Shown piece after piece: positions 1-12,455 of a stretch of DNA of 64,000 bases. Under the pieces are notes generated by a model, which was given only the letters and a program-made list of their open reading frames with translations, was not told the DNA's origin and made no database searches. The translations under genes and the position numbers were made by a program. Source of the stretch: Symsagittifera roscoffensis (lineage: Eukaryota; Xenacoelomorpha; Acoela; Convolutidae); contig NC_087065.1 of NCBI RefSeq assembly GCF_963678635.1, positions 59,670,754 through 59,734,753 on the forward strand, written 5' to 3'. The stretch's first letter is position 1. Each line of letters begins with the position of its first letter.

Positions 1-1026
1 CTTATTATCTCTTTTCCGTAAATTTACTGTCTGCTACCTCACAATGTTGTGTTTTTGTGAGGTTCGCAATTGATGCGAAGCTCTGCTTTGCCTCTGTGTC
101 GATTCTCTCGGTTTAAATTTGTATCGAAAAATGTGTTCGAAGATACTAGATTTTTTATGTAATGCCTCTATTTTTGTATGTTATGAAAATTTTCAGAGTT
201 TTTGTATAATACTTTGTTTGATTTCAGATGATTCCAGATGGTTTTATTTAATTAATGGTTGCTATGCTTTTGGTTCTCATGTTTTTAGACTCAATTGATT
301 TGCTTATAACTCAATATAGTGCCGCAAATTGCTTTCGAACTGAAAATCATCATTAATTCAAAAAACATTCTAGTCAAAAACTGAATATTGTAATGATGAT
401 TTTTCTAAGTTATTTCTTGGTCGGAATGCTTCATTCTATAATTCATGAATTTTGAGTCATCAATTTTTACTAATTTTTATTTCAAGCTGAAAATCATTGT
501 AATTTTTTCACTGAAATTTTTTTATAAAAATCTGTACCAAAAAATTGAAATTTTAATGATGATTTTTAGTTGATTCATGACCACAATGTTTCATTTTACA
601 GCTTCCAATTTCTGGTCATCAAGTTTTTCATCTGTTATAACTCCGTCTTGAAGCGCTCACAAACGCTAAAAATAAATGTATACAAAAAACAATTACTAAA
701 ACGTGAAAACTTCTTCGCGACCTTTGTTTTTATCAAAAGTCAGGAACATTTCTTAGCGATCTTTGCCGATCTTTGCCATACTTGACATAATTTTGCCAAA
801 CTTTCATAGATTTTTCTTCAAGATTTTCCAAAAATTCTTACAAGTTTGACAAAAATTGCAAAAATTGCTGTGCCTGGTATCATAAGGGTTGGGGTGATAG
901 TTAAAGGGATTTTGTTGTTCATTTTCATTGTAGTTGCTTATTCGCCATAGTCGCGCCGAGAATTTGAGTCTGCAAAGTCTGGGCATAAAGTCTGGAAAGT
1001 CTGGACATGAGTCGCGCCAGGTATCG

Positions 1027-1380
1027 TGACGCATCTAGATTCAGACCCAAATTGCATAGTCGCGCCGAGAGTTTGAGTCTGGAAAGTCTGGGCAAAAGGT
1101 CTGGAAAGGCTGGACATGAGTCGCGCCGTGGGTCGCAAAAGTCTGGACATACCAAAACTTGGTCGTGAAAGTCGTGAAAGATTTTCGCGACCCATGTCCA
1201 GACTTTCGCGACCAAATTTTTTTATGTCCAGACTTTCGCGACTCATGTCCAGAATTTTACGTCCAAATTTTGGTATAACCAGACTTTCGCGACCAACGGC
1301 GCGACTAACGTCCAGACTTTCCAGACTCAAATTCTCGGCGCAGCTTTGCAATTTGTGTCTAAATCTGGGTGCGCCGTGAT
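1027..1380. repeat. CpG-rich foldback block, copy 1
   Basis: The left arm (about 1027-1170) and right arm (about 1255-1380) are imperfect reverse complements. The arms are assembled from a short motif close to 'gtcgcgaaagtctggac' and its reverse complement, repeated many times. The block stands out from the AT-rich surroundings by its retained CG dinucleotides. A further partial left-arm copy precedes it (948-1026). The recurring Ser-Arg/Leu-Ser-Arg-rich open frames here are by-products of the motif on either strand, not genes. Confidence 0.8.
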
Positions 1381-1496
1381 CCTCAAAGTTTGGGCATGAC
1401 CCTGGGACCTCTATACTGGTTGCACGCGCTTAAGACTTATGCTGAAAATAAAAGTTGAAATGAAATAAATTGAGTTCGAATGAAATTTTAGAGAGG

Positions 1497-3110
1497 CTGA
1501 AAACCGACCAATTGATAGCCAACCAAGTACTCTTATGCTAGCACATTTTCAATCAAATCATTTTGAAGGCCTAATAACTAATTCTTTCTGAGTATTTTAG
1601 ATTTTGTGTCAAAAATAGCCTATTTTCAGCCTTTTTCGACGATTCGTTTGAAAAAATTTTGAATGAGTTCCAGACGACTTAGAAAATTTTCCGATAGCGC
1701 ATACGACCCGTATCGACTGAACACTGAGCAATTCAAATTAAGATTACCTAAATTTTTGTTTTTGTTCCGAAATTTTGTAATAACTAATCGACATCACGAA
1801 ACTGATGATTTTCAGCCAAGTGTTTTGATTGCACCTCGTCAGGATCTTTTGACAACTGACTAAATAATAATCAACCATGTAGTCTTATGCAAGCACAATT
1901 TCAATGAAACCACTTTGAAGACCTGACTTTTTTTTCTTTCTTAGTTATTCAAGAATTTGTGTCAAAAAAAGCCCGCTTTCAGCCTTCTTTGACTGTTCGT
2001 CTGAAAAAGTATCAAATAAGTTCCAGACGTCGTAGGAAATTTTCCGATAGCGCCTCCCACTCGTTTTGACTAAAAATGTAACCATTTAGGGTAAAAACAC
2101 CCAAATTTTTCTTTTTGGGCCGAAATTTTGTCACATCTGTTCGACATCACCAAATTGACACTGAAAAGTGTCAATTTGGTGATGTCGAACAGATGTGATA
2201 AAATTTCGGCAAAAAACTTTGTTTCAGGTAAGTATCTCGATTGCTCCTCATTAGAATCCTTTGAAAACCTATAAATTGAGAACCAACCAAGTAGTCTTCT
2301 TCGAGCACAATTATGATGAAAGGATTTTGAAGGTCTAACAGTTATTAAGGAATATGTGTCAAAAATAGCCGATTTTTAACCCTTTTTGACCATTCGTCTT
2401 AAAACGTATCAAATAAGTTTCAGACATCCTAGAAAGATTTTCATTAGCGTGTTCTTTTCGTTTTGACAAAATTTTCAGCATACTAGTTAGGATTACCTAA
2501 GTTTTTGTTTTTGAGTCGAAATTTTTTCATATCTGTTCGACATCACTAATTTGACGATTTTCGGCCAAGTATCTCGGTTGCACTTCGTTAACTGCAATTG
2601 AAAGCCGTCTAAATGATAATCAACCAATTAGTGCTATGTTACACAATTTCACTGAAACTAATTGAAGGCCTAACAACTAATTTGTTTTGAGTTATCCAAG
2701 AATTTTTGTCAACAATAGCCCATTTTCAACTTTTTTTGACGTTTCGTCTGAAAAGTATCATATAGGTTCTAGACGTCTTAGAAATTTTTCCGATAGCGCA
2801 TTGGACACGTATTGACTAAATATTGAGCAATTAAGGGTAGTAATAACCCAATTTTTGTTTCTGGACCAATATTTTGTCATATCTGTTCGACAACACTAAA
2901 TTGACGATTTTCAGCTACGTGTCTCGTTTGCACCTCATTAGGATCCTTTGAAAAGCGACCAATTGATAACCAACCACGTAGTCGTATGCTAGCACAATTT
3001 CAATGGAACTATTTAGAAGACCTAAGAACTTTTTCTTTCTGAGTTATTCAAGAATATGTGCCAAACATAACCCATTTTTAGCCTTTTTTGACTTTTCGGG
3101 TTTTTTCAGA
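1497..3110. repeat. Run of ~340-bp monomers in unit 1
   Basis: Within the first unit a diverged monomer recurs about every 335-420 bp. Recognisable anchors (variants of 'ccaaccaagtagtc' followed by 'gcacaatttcaat') lie near 1513, 1871, 2284, 2620 and 2963. The shared phrase 'gtcaaaaatagcc' comes ~100 bp after each anchor, and 'ttttccgatagcgc' later in most monomers. The second unit repeats the same run at about 5500-8170 with extra monomers. The monomers are more different from each other than from their counterparts in the next unit. This is the hallmark of higher-order satellite organisation. Confidence 0.75.
2119..2210. repeat. Near-perfect 44-bp-arm palindrome in a monomer (unit 1)
   Basis: Arms 2119-2162 and 2167-2210 are reverse complements with a single mismatch and a four-base GAAA loop. 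The left arm is normal monomer sequence and the right arm is its inverted copy. The structure therefore arose by a local inverted duplication within a monomer. Confidence 0.9.
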
Positions 3111-5020
3111 AAAAGTAATGAAAAGCTCTAATAACAGCAGAAAGAACAGAAGTGCTTTTATTTGAAAAAATGCGTTTATATTTCTCTTAGCTATACACGT
3201 TTTTTTAAGAATCGATGAACATAGTTCAGATTCTTATATAAGTTGCAATGATTTTTATTTTTTCTAAATCAAAAAGTCTCTTAATTTGCTCACGGTCAAA
3301 ATAAATTTTTGGCATGACTTCTGATTTTAAAAAAAAATTAGGTAATTTACTTTGATGAAAGAAAAATAAACTCTCCTTTTGAACAGCAAAATATATAAAT
3401 TAAATGAAAAACCTGATCGACTTCCAGTTGCGAAATGAAAATATTACCTATTGATCTAGATTTTTGTCTCAATGAGTTTGTTCTTATCAAAAAAGTCAAC
3501 CTACACTGTATTACAAGTTCAAAACATTTTAAAGCCTTCTTCGAAGCTGGAAAATTGAAATATCAAACAAGTGAGATTTTTTTTACTTGCGTTCCGTGAC
3601 TCTTTTCACCTTCAACTGCTTCTTGGCTAGAATTATATTCGTTCAAACAGCCATAGTTTATCACCCTTGCGGTAAGCCAGGGTGTTGCAATCGGGCACTA
3701 GACTTTTCTCCCATGAATAACTTTGCTCACTGATTTCCTTGAGGCCTTTGCTGATTTATCTGAAATCATTTCCTGGAAGCCTCGGTTAGCAACAAAGTAA
3801 ACAACATAAATATATTTTGTGCGTGTTATCATTATCTTTTCTATTCGAAATTTGATTCTATGTTTTTTGTAATTTTAGAAAACTCAATTTGTTAAAATCT
3901 CATTTTCCCTTTTTTTGGGCTGAATGGTTTTTGGACTAACTTTCTCTTTTCCGTAAATTTACTGTCTGCTACCTCATAATGTTTTGTTTGTGTGAGGTTC
4001 GCAATTGATGCGAAGCTCCGGGTTGCCTCTGTTTCGATTCTCTCGGTTTAAATTTGTATCGAAAAATGTGTTCGAAGATACTAGATTTTTTATGTAATGC
4101 CTCTATTTTTGTATGTTATGAAAACTTTCAGAGTTTTTGTATAATAATCTGTTTGATTTCAGATGATTCCAGATGGTTTTATTTAATTATTGGTCGCTAT
4201 GCTTTTTGTTCTCATGTTTTTAGATTCAATCGATTTGCTTATAACTCAATATAGTGCCTGAAAATCATCATTAATTCAAAAACCATTCAAGTCAAAAACT
4301 GAATATTGTAATGATGATTTTTCTAACTGAAAGAACTGAAAATCATCATTAACTCAAAAAACATTCTAGTCAAAAACTGAATATTGTAATGATGATTTTT
4401 CTAAGTTATTTCTTGGTCGGAATGCTTCATTCTATAATTCATGAATTTTGAGTCATCAATTTTTACAAATTTTTATTTCAAGCTGAAAATCATTGGAATG
4501 TTTTCACTGTAATTTTTTTATAAAAATCTGTACCAAAAAATTGAAATTTTAATGATGATTTTTAGTTGATTCATGACCACAATGTTTCATTTTATAGCTT
4601 CCAATTTTTGGTCATCAAGTTTTTCATCTGTTATAACTCCGTCTTGAAGCGCTCACAAACGCTAAAAAAAATGTATACAAAAAACACCTACTAAAACGTG
4701 AAAACTTCTTCGCGACCTTTGTTTTTATCAAGAGTCAGGAACATTTCTTAGCGATCTTTGCCGATCTTTGCCGTTTTTGACATAATGTTGCCAAATTTTC
4801 ATAGATTTTTCTTCAAGATTTTCCAAAAATTCTTACAAGTTTGACAAAAAATGCAAAAATTGCTGTGCCTGGTGTCATAAGGGTTGGGGTAATAGTTAAA
4901 GGGATTTTGTTGTTCATTTTCATTGTAGTTGCTTATTCGCCATAGTCGCGCCGAGAGTTTGAGTCTGCAAAGTCTGGGCATAAAGTCTGGAAAGTCTGGA
5001 CATGAGTCGCGCCAGGGATC

Positions 5021-5375
5021 GTGACGCATCTAGATTCAGACCCAAATTGCATAGTCGCGCCGAGAGTTTGAGTCTGGAAAGTCTGGGCAAAAGGTCTGGA
5101 AAGGCTGGATATGAGTCGCGCCGTGGGTCGCGAAAGTCTGGACATACCAAAATTTGGTCGTGAAAGTTGTGAAAGATTTTCGCGACCCATGTTCAGACTT
5201 TCGCGACCAAATTTTTTTATGTCCAGACTTTCGCGACTCATGTCCAGAATTTCACGTCCAAATTTTGGTATAACCAGACTTTCGCGACCAACGGCGCGAC
5301 TAACGTCCAGACTTTCCGGACTCAAATTCTCGGCGCAGCTTTGCAATTTGTGTCTAAATCTGGGTGCGCCGTGAT
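5021..5375. repeat. CpG-rich foldback block, copy 2
   Basis: Second copy of the foldback block, with the same arms and spacer as the block at 1027-1380 and only scattered base changes. The right arm alone recurs at about 6021-6125, where the internal duplication of this unit begins. That makes the block edge a likely recombination point. Confidence 0.8.
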
Positions 5376-7559
5376 CCTCAAAGTTTGGGCATGACCCTGG
5401 GACCTCTATACTGGTTGCACGCGCTTAAGATTTATGCTGAAAATAAAAGTTGAAATGAAATAAATTTAGTTCGAATGAAATTTTAGAGAAAGCTGAAAAC
5501 CGACCAATTGATAGCCAACCAAGTACTCTTATGCTAGCACATTTTCAATCAAATCATTTTGAAGGCCTAATAACTAATTCTTTCTGAGTATTTTAGATTT
5601 TGTGTCAAAAATAGCCTATTTTCAGCCTTTTTCGACGATTCGTTTGAAAACATTTTGAATGAGTTCCAGACGACTTAGAAAATTTTCCGATAGCGCATAC
5701 GACTCGTATCGACTGAACACTGAGCAATTCAAAATAAGATTACCTAAATTTTAGTTTTTGTTCCGAAGTTTTGTAATAACTAATCGACATCACGAAACTG
5801 ATGATTTTCAGCCAAGTATTTTGATTGCACCTCGTCAGGATCTTTTGACAACTGACTAAATAATGATCAACCATGTAGTCTTATGCAAGCACAATTTCAA
5901 TGAAACCACTTTGAAGACCTGACTTTTTTTTCTTTCTGAGTTATTCAAGAATTTGTGTCAAAAAAAGCCCGCTTTCAGCCTTCTTTGACTGTTCGTTTTG
6001 AAAGCCCGCTTTCAGCCTTCTATAACCAGACTTTCGCGACCAATGGCGCGACTAACTTCCAGACTTTCCAGACTCAAATTCTCGCCGCAGCTTTGCAATT
6101 TGTGTCTAAATCTGGGTGTGCCGTGATCCTCAAAGTTTGGGCATGACCCTGGGACCTCTATACTGGTTGCACGCGCTTAAGATTTATGCTGAAAATAAAA
6201 GTTGAAATGAAATAAATTTAGTTCGAATGAAATTTTAGAGAAAGCTGAAAACCGACCAATTGATAGCCAACCAAGTACTCTTATGCTAGCACATTTTCAA
6301 TCAAATCATTTTGAAGGCCTAATAACTAACTCTTTCTGAGTATTTTAGATTTTGTGTCAAAAATAGCCTATTTTCAGCCTTTTTCGACGATTCGTTTGAA
6401 AAAATTTTGAATGAGTTCCAGACGACTTAGAAAATTTTCCGATAGCGCACACGACTCGTATCGACTGAACACTGAGCAATTCAAAATAAGATTACCTAAA
6501 CTTTTGTTTTTGTTCCGAAATTTTGTAATAACTAATCGACATCACGAAACTGATGATTTTCAGCCAAGTATTTTGATTGCACCTCGTCAGGATCTTTTGA
6601 CAACTGACTAAATAATGATCAACCATGTAGTCTTATGCAAGCACAATTTCAATGAAACCACTTTGAAGACCTGACTTTTTTTTCTTTCTGAGTTATTCAA
6701 GAATTTGTGTCAAAAAAAGCCCGCTTTCAGCCTTCTTTGACTGTTCGTCTGAAATAGTATCAAATACGTTGCAGACGTCGTAGGAAATTTTCCGATAGCG
6801 CCTTCCACTCGTTTTGACTAAAAATGTAACCATTTAGGGTAAAAACACCCAAGTTTTTCTTTTTGGGCCGAAATTTTGTCACATCTGTTCGACATCACCA
6901 AATTGACATTTTTCAGCTAGGTATCTCGATTGCACCTCATTATAATCCTTTGAAAACCGCTAAATTGAGAACCAACCAAGTAGTCTTCTTCGAGCACAAT
7001 TATGATGAAAGGATTTTGAAGGTCTAACAGTTATTAAGGAATATGTGTCAAAAATAGCCGATTTTTAACCCTTTTTGACCATTCGTCTTAAAACGTATCA
7101 AATAAGTTTCAGACATCCTAGAAAGATTTTCATTAGCGTGTTCTTTTCGTTTTGACAAAATTTTCAGCGTACTAGTTAGGATTACCTAAGTTTTTGTTTT
7201 TGAGTCGAAATTTTTTCATATCTGTTCGACATCAATAATTTGACGATTTTCGGCCAAGTATCTCGGTTGCACTTCGTTAACTGCAATTGAAAGCCGTCTA
7301 AATGATAATCAACCAATTAGTGCTATGTTACACAATTTCACTGAAACTAATTGAAGGCCTATCAACTAATTTGTTTTGAGTTATCCAAGAATTTTTGTCA
7401 ACAATAGCCCATTTTCAACTTTTTTTGACGTTTCGTCTGAAAAGTATCATATGGGTTCTAGACGTCTTAGAAATTTTTCCGATAGCGCATTGGACACGTA
7501 TTGACTAAATATTGAGCAATTAAGGGTATTAATAACCCAATTTTTGTTTCTGGACCAAT

Positions 7560-7639
7560 ATTTTGTCACATCTGTTCGACATCACCAAATTGACACTGAA
7601 AAGTGTCAATTTGAAGATGTCGAACAGATGTGACAAAAT
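7560..7639. repeat. Near-perfect palindrome in a monomer (unit 2)
   Basis: Arms 7560-7597 and 7602-7639 form the same GAAA-looped inverted duplication as at 2119-2210, with two mismatches. Here it sits at a different monomer position in the unit, next to an extra monomer. This suggests the palindromic monomer has moved or been exchanged between monomers. Confidence 0.85.
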
Positions 7640-10050
7640 TTCGGCAAAAAACTTAGTTTCAGCTAAGTATCTCGATTGCACCTCATTAGAATCCTTTGAA
7701 AACCTCTAAATTGAGAACCAACCAATTAGTCTTCTTCGAGCACAATTTTGATGAAAGGATTTTGAAGGTCTAACAATTTTTTTTCTTAGTTGTTATGGAA
7801 TATGTGTCAAAAATAGACGATTTTTAGCCCTTTTTGACCATTCGTCTTAAAACGTATCAAATAAGTTTCAGACGTCCTAGAAAGATTTTCATTAGCGTGT
7901 TCTTTTCGTTTTGACAAAATTTTCAGCATACTAGTTAGGGTTACCCAAATTTTTGTTTTTGAGTCGAAATTTTTTCATATCTGTTCGACAACACTAAATT
8001 GACGACTTTCAGCTACGTGTCTCGTTTGCACCTCATTAGGATCCTTTGAAAACCGACCAATTGATAACCAACCACGTAGTCGTATGCTAGCACAATTTCA
8101 ATGGAACTATTTTGAAGGCCTAAGAACTTTTTCTTTCTGAGTTATTCAAGAATATGTGCCAAACATAGCCCATTTTTAGCCTTTTTTGACTATTCGTGTT
8201 TTTTCAGAAAAAGTAATAAAAAGCTCTAATAACAGCAGAAAGAACAAAAGTGTTTTCATTTGAAAAAATGCGTTTATATTTCCCTTAGCTATACACGTTT
8301 TTTAAGATTCGATGAACATAGTTCAGATTCTTATATAAATTGCAATGATTTTTATTTTTTCTAAATCAAAAAGTATCTTAATTTGCTCACGGTCAAAATA
8401 CATTTTTGGCATGACTTCTGATTTAAAAAAAAATTAGGTAATTTACTTTGATGAAAGAAAAATAAACTCTCCTTTTGAACAGCAAAATATATAAATTAAA
8501 TGAAAAACCTGATCGACTTCCAGTTGCGAAATGAAAATATTACCTATTGATCTAGATTTTTGTCTCAATGAGTTTGTTCTTATCAAAAAAGTCAACCTAC
8601 ACTGTATTACAAGTTCAAAACATTTTAAAGCCTTCTTCGAAGCTGGAAAATTGAAATATCAAACAAGTGAGATTTTTTTTACTTGCGTTCCGTGACTCTT
8701 TTCACCTTCAACTGCTTCTTGGCTAGAATTATATTCGTTCAAACAGCCATAGTTTATCACCCTTGCGGTAAGCCAGGGTGTTGCAATCGGGCACTAGACT
8801 TTTCTCCCATGAATAACTTTGCTCACTGATTTCCTTGAGGCCTTTGCTGATTTATCTGAAATCATTTCCTGGAAGCCTCGGTTAGCAACAAAGTAAACAA
8901 CATAATTATATTTTGTGGGTGTTAGCATTTTCAATAACTTTTCTATTCGAAATTTGCTTCTATGTTTTTTGTAATTTTAGAAAGCTCGATTTGTTAAAAT
9001 CTCTTTTTCCCCTTTTTTTTTGGGCTGAATGGTTTTTGGACTTACTATCTCTTTTCCGTAAATTTACTGTCTGCTACCTCACAATGTTGTGTTTTTGTGA
9101 GGTTCGCAATTGATGCGAAGCTCTGCTTTGCCTCTGTGTCGATTCTCTCGGTTTAAATTTGTATCGAAAAATGTGTTCGAAGATACTAGATTTTTTATGT
9201 AATGCCTCTATTTTTGTATGTTATGAAAATTTTCAGAGTTTTTGTATAATAATCTGTTTGATTTCAGATGATTTCAGATGGTTTTATTTAATTAATATTC
9301 GCAATGCTTTTGGTTCTCATGTTTTTAGATTCAATTGATTTGCTTATAACTCAATATAGTGCCCCAAATTGGTTTCGAACTGAAAATCATCAGTAATTTT
9401 TAAAAAAATTCTTGTCAAAAACTGAATAGTGTAATGATGAACTTTCTGGTAATGAAGTTATTTCTTGCTCGGAATGCTTCATTTTGTAATTCATGAAATT
9501 CGAGTCATCAATTTTTACAAATAATTATTTCAAGCTGAAAATCATTGTAATTTTTTCACTGTAATTTTTTATAAAAATCTGTAGCCAAAAACTGAAACTT
9601 TAATGATGATTTTTAGTTGATTCATGATCACAATGTTTCATTTTATAGCTTTTAATTTTTAGTCATCAATTTTTTCATCTGTTATAACTTCGTCTTGAAG
9701 CGCTTACAAACGCTAAAAATAAATGTATACAAAAAACACCCACTAAAACGTGAAAACTTCTTCGCGGTTTTTGTTTTTGTCAAGAGTCAGGAAAATTTCT
9801 TAGCGATCTTTGCCATTCTTGACATGATCCGGCCAAATTTTCAAATTTTTTTCTTCAAGATTTTCCAAAGATTCTTGCAAATTTGACAAAAAATGCAAAA
9901 ATTGCTGTGCCTGGTATCATAAGGGTTGGGGTAATAGTTAAAGGGCTTTTGTTGTTCATTTACATTGTTGTTGCTTGTTCGCCATAGTCGCGCCGAGCAA
10001 AAACTGGGCATAAAGTCTGGAAAGTCTGGACATGAGTCGCGCCAAGGATT

Positions 10051-10405
10051 CCGACGCATCTAGATTCAGACCCAATTTGCATAGTCGCGCCGAGAGTTTG
10101 AGTCTGGAAAGTCTGGGCATAAGGTCTGGAAAGGCTGGATATGAGTCGCGCCGTGGGTCGCGAAAGTCTGGACATACCAAAGTTTGGTCGTGAAAGTCGT
10201 GAAAGACTTTCGCGACCCATTTCCAGACTTTCGCGACCAAATTTTTTTATGTCCAGACTTTCGCAACTCATGTCCAGAATTTCACGTCCAAATTTTGGTA
10301 TAACCAGACTTTCGCGACCAACGGCGCGACTAACGTCCAGACTTTCCAGACTCAAATTCTCGGCGCAGCTTTGCAATTTGTGTCTAAATCTGGGTGCGCC
10401 GCGAT
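10051..10405. repeat. CpG-rich foldback block, copy 3
   Basis: Third copy of the foldback block in the last, truncated unit. The arms are again made of the 'gtcgcgaaagtctggac' motif in both orientations. The array ends about 120 bp downstream. Confidence 0.8.
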
Positions 10406-10525
10406 CCTCAAAGTCTGGGCATGACCCTGGGACCTCTATCCTGGTTGCACGCGCTTAAGATTTATGCTGAAAATAAAAGTTGAACTGAAATAAATTTAGT
10501 TCGATTGAATTTTTAGAGAAAGCTG

Positions 10526-11442
10526 AATTTTGAGTTTAAGATGAAAAATCACCAATTCACTTCAAATGATTTTAGGACACAACAAACACAAACAATTAAA
10601 ACACTTCAAATAAGCAGTCAGTCAAACTTCATTGCAGTTTAAAGCAAGCTCAGACTAACATCTGAGCTCAAAGCCTTCAAAAATGCATGCAACAGCAGAT
10701 ATAAATGACAATGTTTGCCAAATGACAGTGTAGTGCTTCAAATCTAGTACAAGGACAGAATAGTGCTTCAAATCTTCGTGGACGTTCTCAACTTGAAAAT
10801 TATCTGTGTTTTCAAGTTCTGCGAAAAAATCCACTTCCATTTGCAGTGTAATTGCTTAAAATGTTTGCAGCTTAACGATTGTACAAAGAGAGTGAAGACA
10901 AAAGAAAATTTTTATCTTCAGGACGAGTAAAAAAATAGTTTTTCCGTACACGAATTCTTTTGCCTTGCGAACAACTAAACAGCTACCTTTTTGGAGTTTT
11001 TTCATAGTTTGCCAAAACAAGAGGTATCCGATCACCCAAACGAACAGAAAGGCCGTATCGAACGCTTAGGTGGTTAATCGGGGTAAGTTTTGAAGTTTGT
11101 TTTGCTTTTTAATAGTTTTTTCTAGAATCATTGTTTCTGGCACATCAAATACAATTTTTTTTTGTCGGGCAAATTTTTATTTTAGATTTTTATGCGGTTG
11201 AACCTTCCTGTTCTAAAAAAAGGAGCAGATTTGAAAGCAAATGAGGAGCATGCACAACAAAGCTTAAGTCGGCCTGGCTGCTCTACGAGTTGTCTCACTG
11301 CATCGCAAGAATTAGGTTTCGAACTCGCTCTTTGAATTCACTTCTGTTGGATTTCTCGTCACACTAAGCCATGTTGCAAAATTGGATAACAATAATGTCT
11401 TGCCGATCTAACTCCATGGCCTCACTACAGCAAACTACATCA
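10526..11442. other. Intergenic, no supported gene
   Basis: Unique-looking AT-rich DNA between the satellite array and the retroelement. It holds a short direct repeat ('agtgcttcaaatct' near 10733 and 10771) and short chance ORFs. I see no conserved domain or splice-bounded exon here. Confidence 0.6.
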
Positions 11443-12057
11443 AACTAGACCAATGACCACCCCGATTTTCAAGTGTACGTACAGATCCGAGTTACAAGGC
11501 ATCCCTTCCACACACGATCTTCACGCAATTCCCAGACGAGGCTGCACACAAAACAGTTCTCTACTTATACAGAAAAACCTGACATAGCAAACCATTTTGA
11601 AATTCGATTGATTTCATTGGGAATCACAGTCGTTGTCGATTGACAAGATAACAACTTCATATCCACCATTCCAGCGTCCTGTAACGTTCCTCTTCAAGAG
11701 GAACCGGATAAGAAAATGATGTTCGCCAAAACCAACGTTCATCATCCATCCTTAAAATTGCAGAGAAGAAAGATAGTTCTAAAAAACTCTGTAAACCCCG
11801 GATGGGTGGAACCTGATCTAAACTACATTTTATTATTGGATAAATTAGATATTTTACCACTGTAAAGTATTTAATATTAACCAATCATAATCCATCCAAC
11901 TAACAACCCACTTATTTGTAAGTGCTGAAATTACTTGTAATTTCAGCACCAAAGAGACTTGAATTTAACTTAGAAATTAGTTACCTCTCCAAGAGAACTT
12001 CAGCAGTTGCAATAAGCCAGTATACTCTAGATCTATTGAGCCTAGCAGAGACTAGTT
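11443..12057 (+). repeat. 5' LTR of element 1
   Basis: The boundaries come from three-way comparison with 28461-29076 and the inverse LTR at 43461-44071. The shared block begins at 'aactagacc' and ends at 'gactagtt', giving AACTAG...CTAGTT inverted tips. The shared stretch may extend up to nine bases further ('aaacaccct'), so the 3' edge is uncertain. The LTR contains a perfect 28-nt hairpin (11922-11949), a CCAAT motif (11881) and a GTAAGT donor-like site (11918). An AATAAG/AATAAA polyadenylation-like signal lies about 50 bp before the end. No clear tRNA primer-binding site (TGG...) follows. Confidence 0.85.
11922..11949 (+). promoter_or_regulatory. Perfect 13-bp hairpin in the LTR
   Basis: The sequence is a perfect inverted repeat: 13-bp stem (gtgctgaaattac and its complement) with a two-base loop. 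It is identical in the LTRs at 28941-28968 and, inverted, at 43569-43596, while neighbouring bases differ. Conservation suggests a selected RNA or DNA structure, perhaps in the R region, but its role is inferred. Confidence 0.7.
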
Positions 12058-12455
12058 AAACACCCTGAGACTAGTAGATATAAGAGTAAGATTAGGATCG
12101 GTATTAGACTAAGAAGTTGCACGAATCTATCCGGCTGAAAATAAGATAGCGTAACGAGCAGACGGTGTACCCTATCCGAAATTACTCTATGAGTTAACCA
12201 CATCGGTCCTAACTCATCTGGTGCGACCATAAGTCTCGAATAAGACCTTAATAGCTTAGAATTAACCAAATATAGATTAGAAATTAGACAAAACATTTTC
12301 AAAATGTTACACGATAAAAATTTAATTGAAATGTCTCTACGACTCAATAGATCAGAGCCGATATTCCGCACAATACTAGAACTACCCGGTATTGGAAGAA
12401 GACCTCGGACAAGAGACGATATACGACTACGTAGAAACTTACCATTTAGTTTCAT
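12042..12455 (-). other. Antisense ORF from leader into the LTR, 137 codons
   Basis: On the strand opposite to the element's genes an open frame of 137 codons starts in the leader and stops inside the 5' LTR. Its C-terminus is strongly hydrophobic (about the last 27 residues: repeated L/I/V, then GCLTSLC) and could span a membrane. The frame is also open in the other copies (29061-29519 and 63551-63931) with a nearly unchanged C-terminal half. It overlaps the 77-codon sense ORF, so at most one may be under selection. Antisense ORFs reading toward an LTR are known in some retroviruses (HTLV-1 HBZ, HIV-1 ASP). The parallel is positional only. Confidence 0.25.

Larger units (their letters stand above)
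1..10525. repeat. Higher-order satellite-like tandem array (units of 3.9-5.1 kb)
   Basis: Three consecutive units share the same order of sequence blocks. They begin near position 9 (first unit, perhaps cut by the window edge), 3944 and 9049; the third stops near 10525, where unique sequence starts. Unit spacings are about 3,935 and 5,105 bp. The longer second unit is explained by an internal ~0.75-kb duplication (5269-6020 repeated at 6021-6772) plus an additional monomer around 7560-7990. Each unit contains an AT-rich leader, a CpG-rich foldback block, a run of ~340-bp monomers and a ~0.8-kb AT-rich tail. No block looks coding: the open frames inside it change with the repeat register. Confidence 0.9.

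Noticed and set aside
804-1379. Ser-Arg/Leu-Ser-Arg-rich open frames on both strands (also 4799-5374 and 9841-10458)
   Set aside because: They follow from the foldback motif read in any register, overlap each other on both strands, and recur only with the satellite unit.
1663-1863. 66-codon frame repeated at 6411-6611
   Set aside because: It is part of one satellite monomer. The other monomers break the frame, and the copy at about 5660-5860 has a stop, so coding is unlikely.
1-10525. CRISPR-like array
   Set aside because: The repeats are long, diverged and nested, without regular unique spacers, and the DNA is eukaryotic.
11018-11080. Short resemblance to 5S rRNA ('ccgatcaccc' ... 'gcttaggtgg')
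   Set aside because: Only about ten consecutive bases fit. The remaining promoter boxes and the secondary structure do not.
12058-12110. tRNA primer-binding site after the LTR
   Set aside because: No TGG-starting stretch complementary to a tRNA 3' end is visible. Self-priming was considered, but no matching LTR segment was found.
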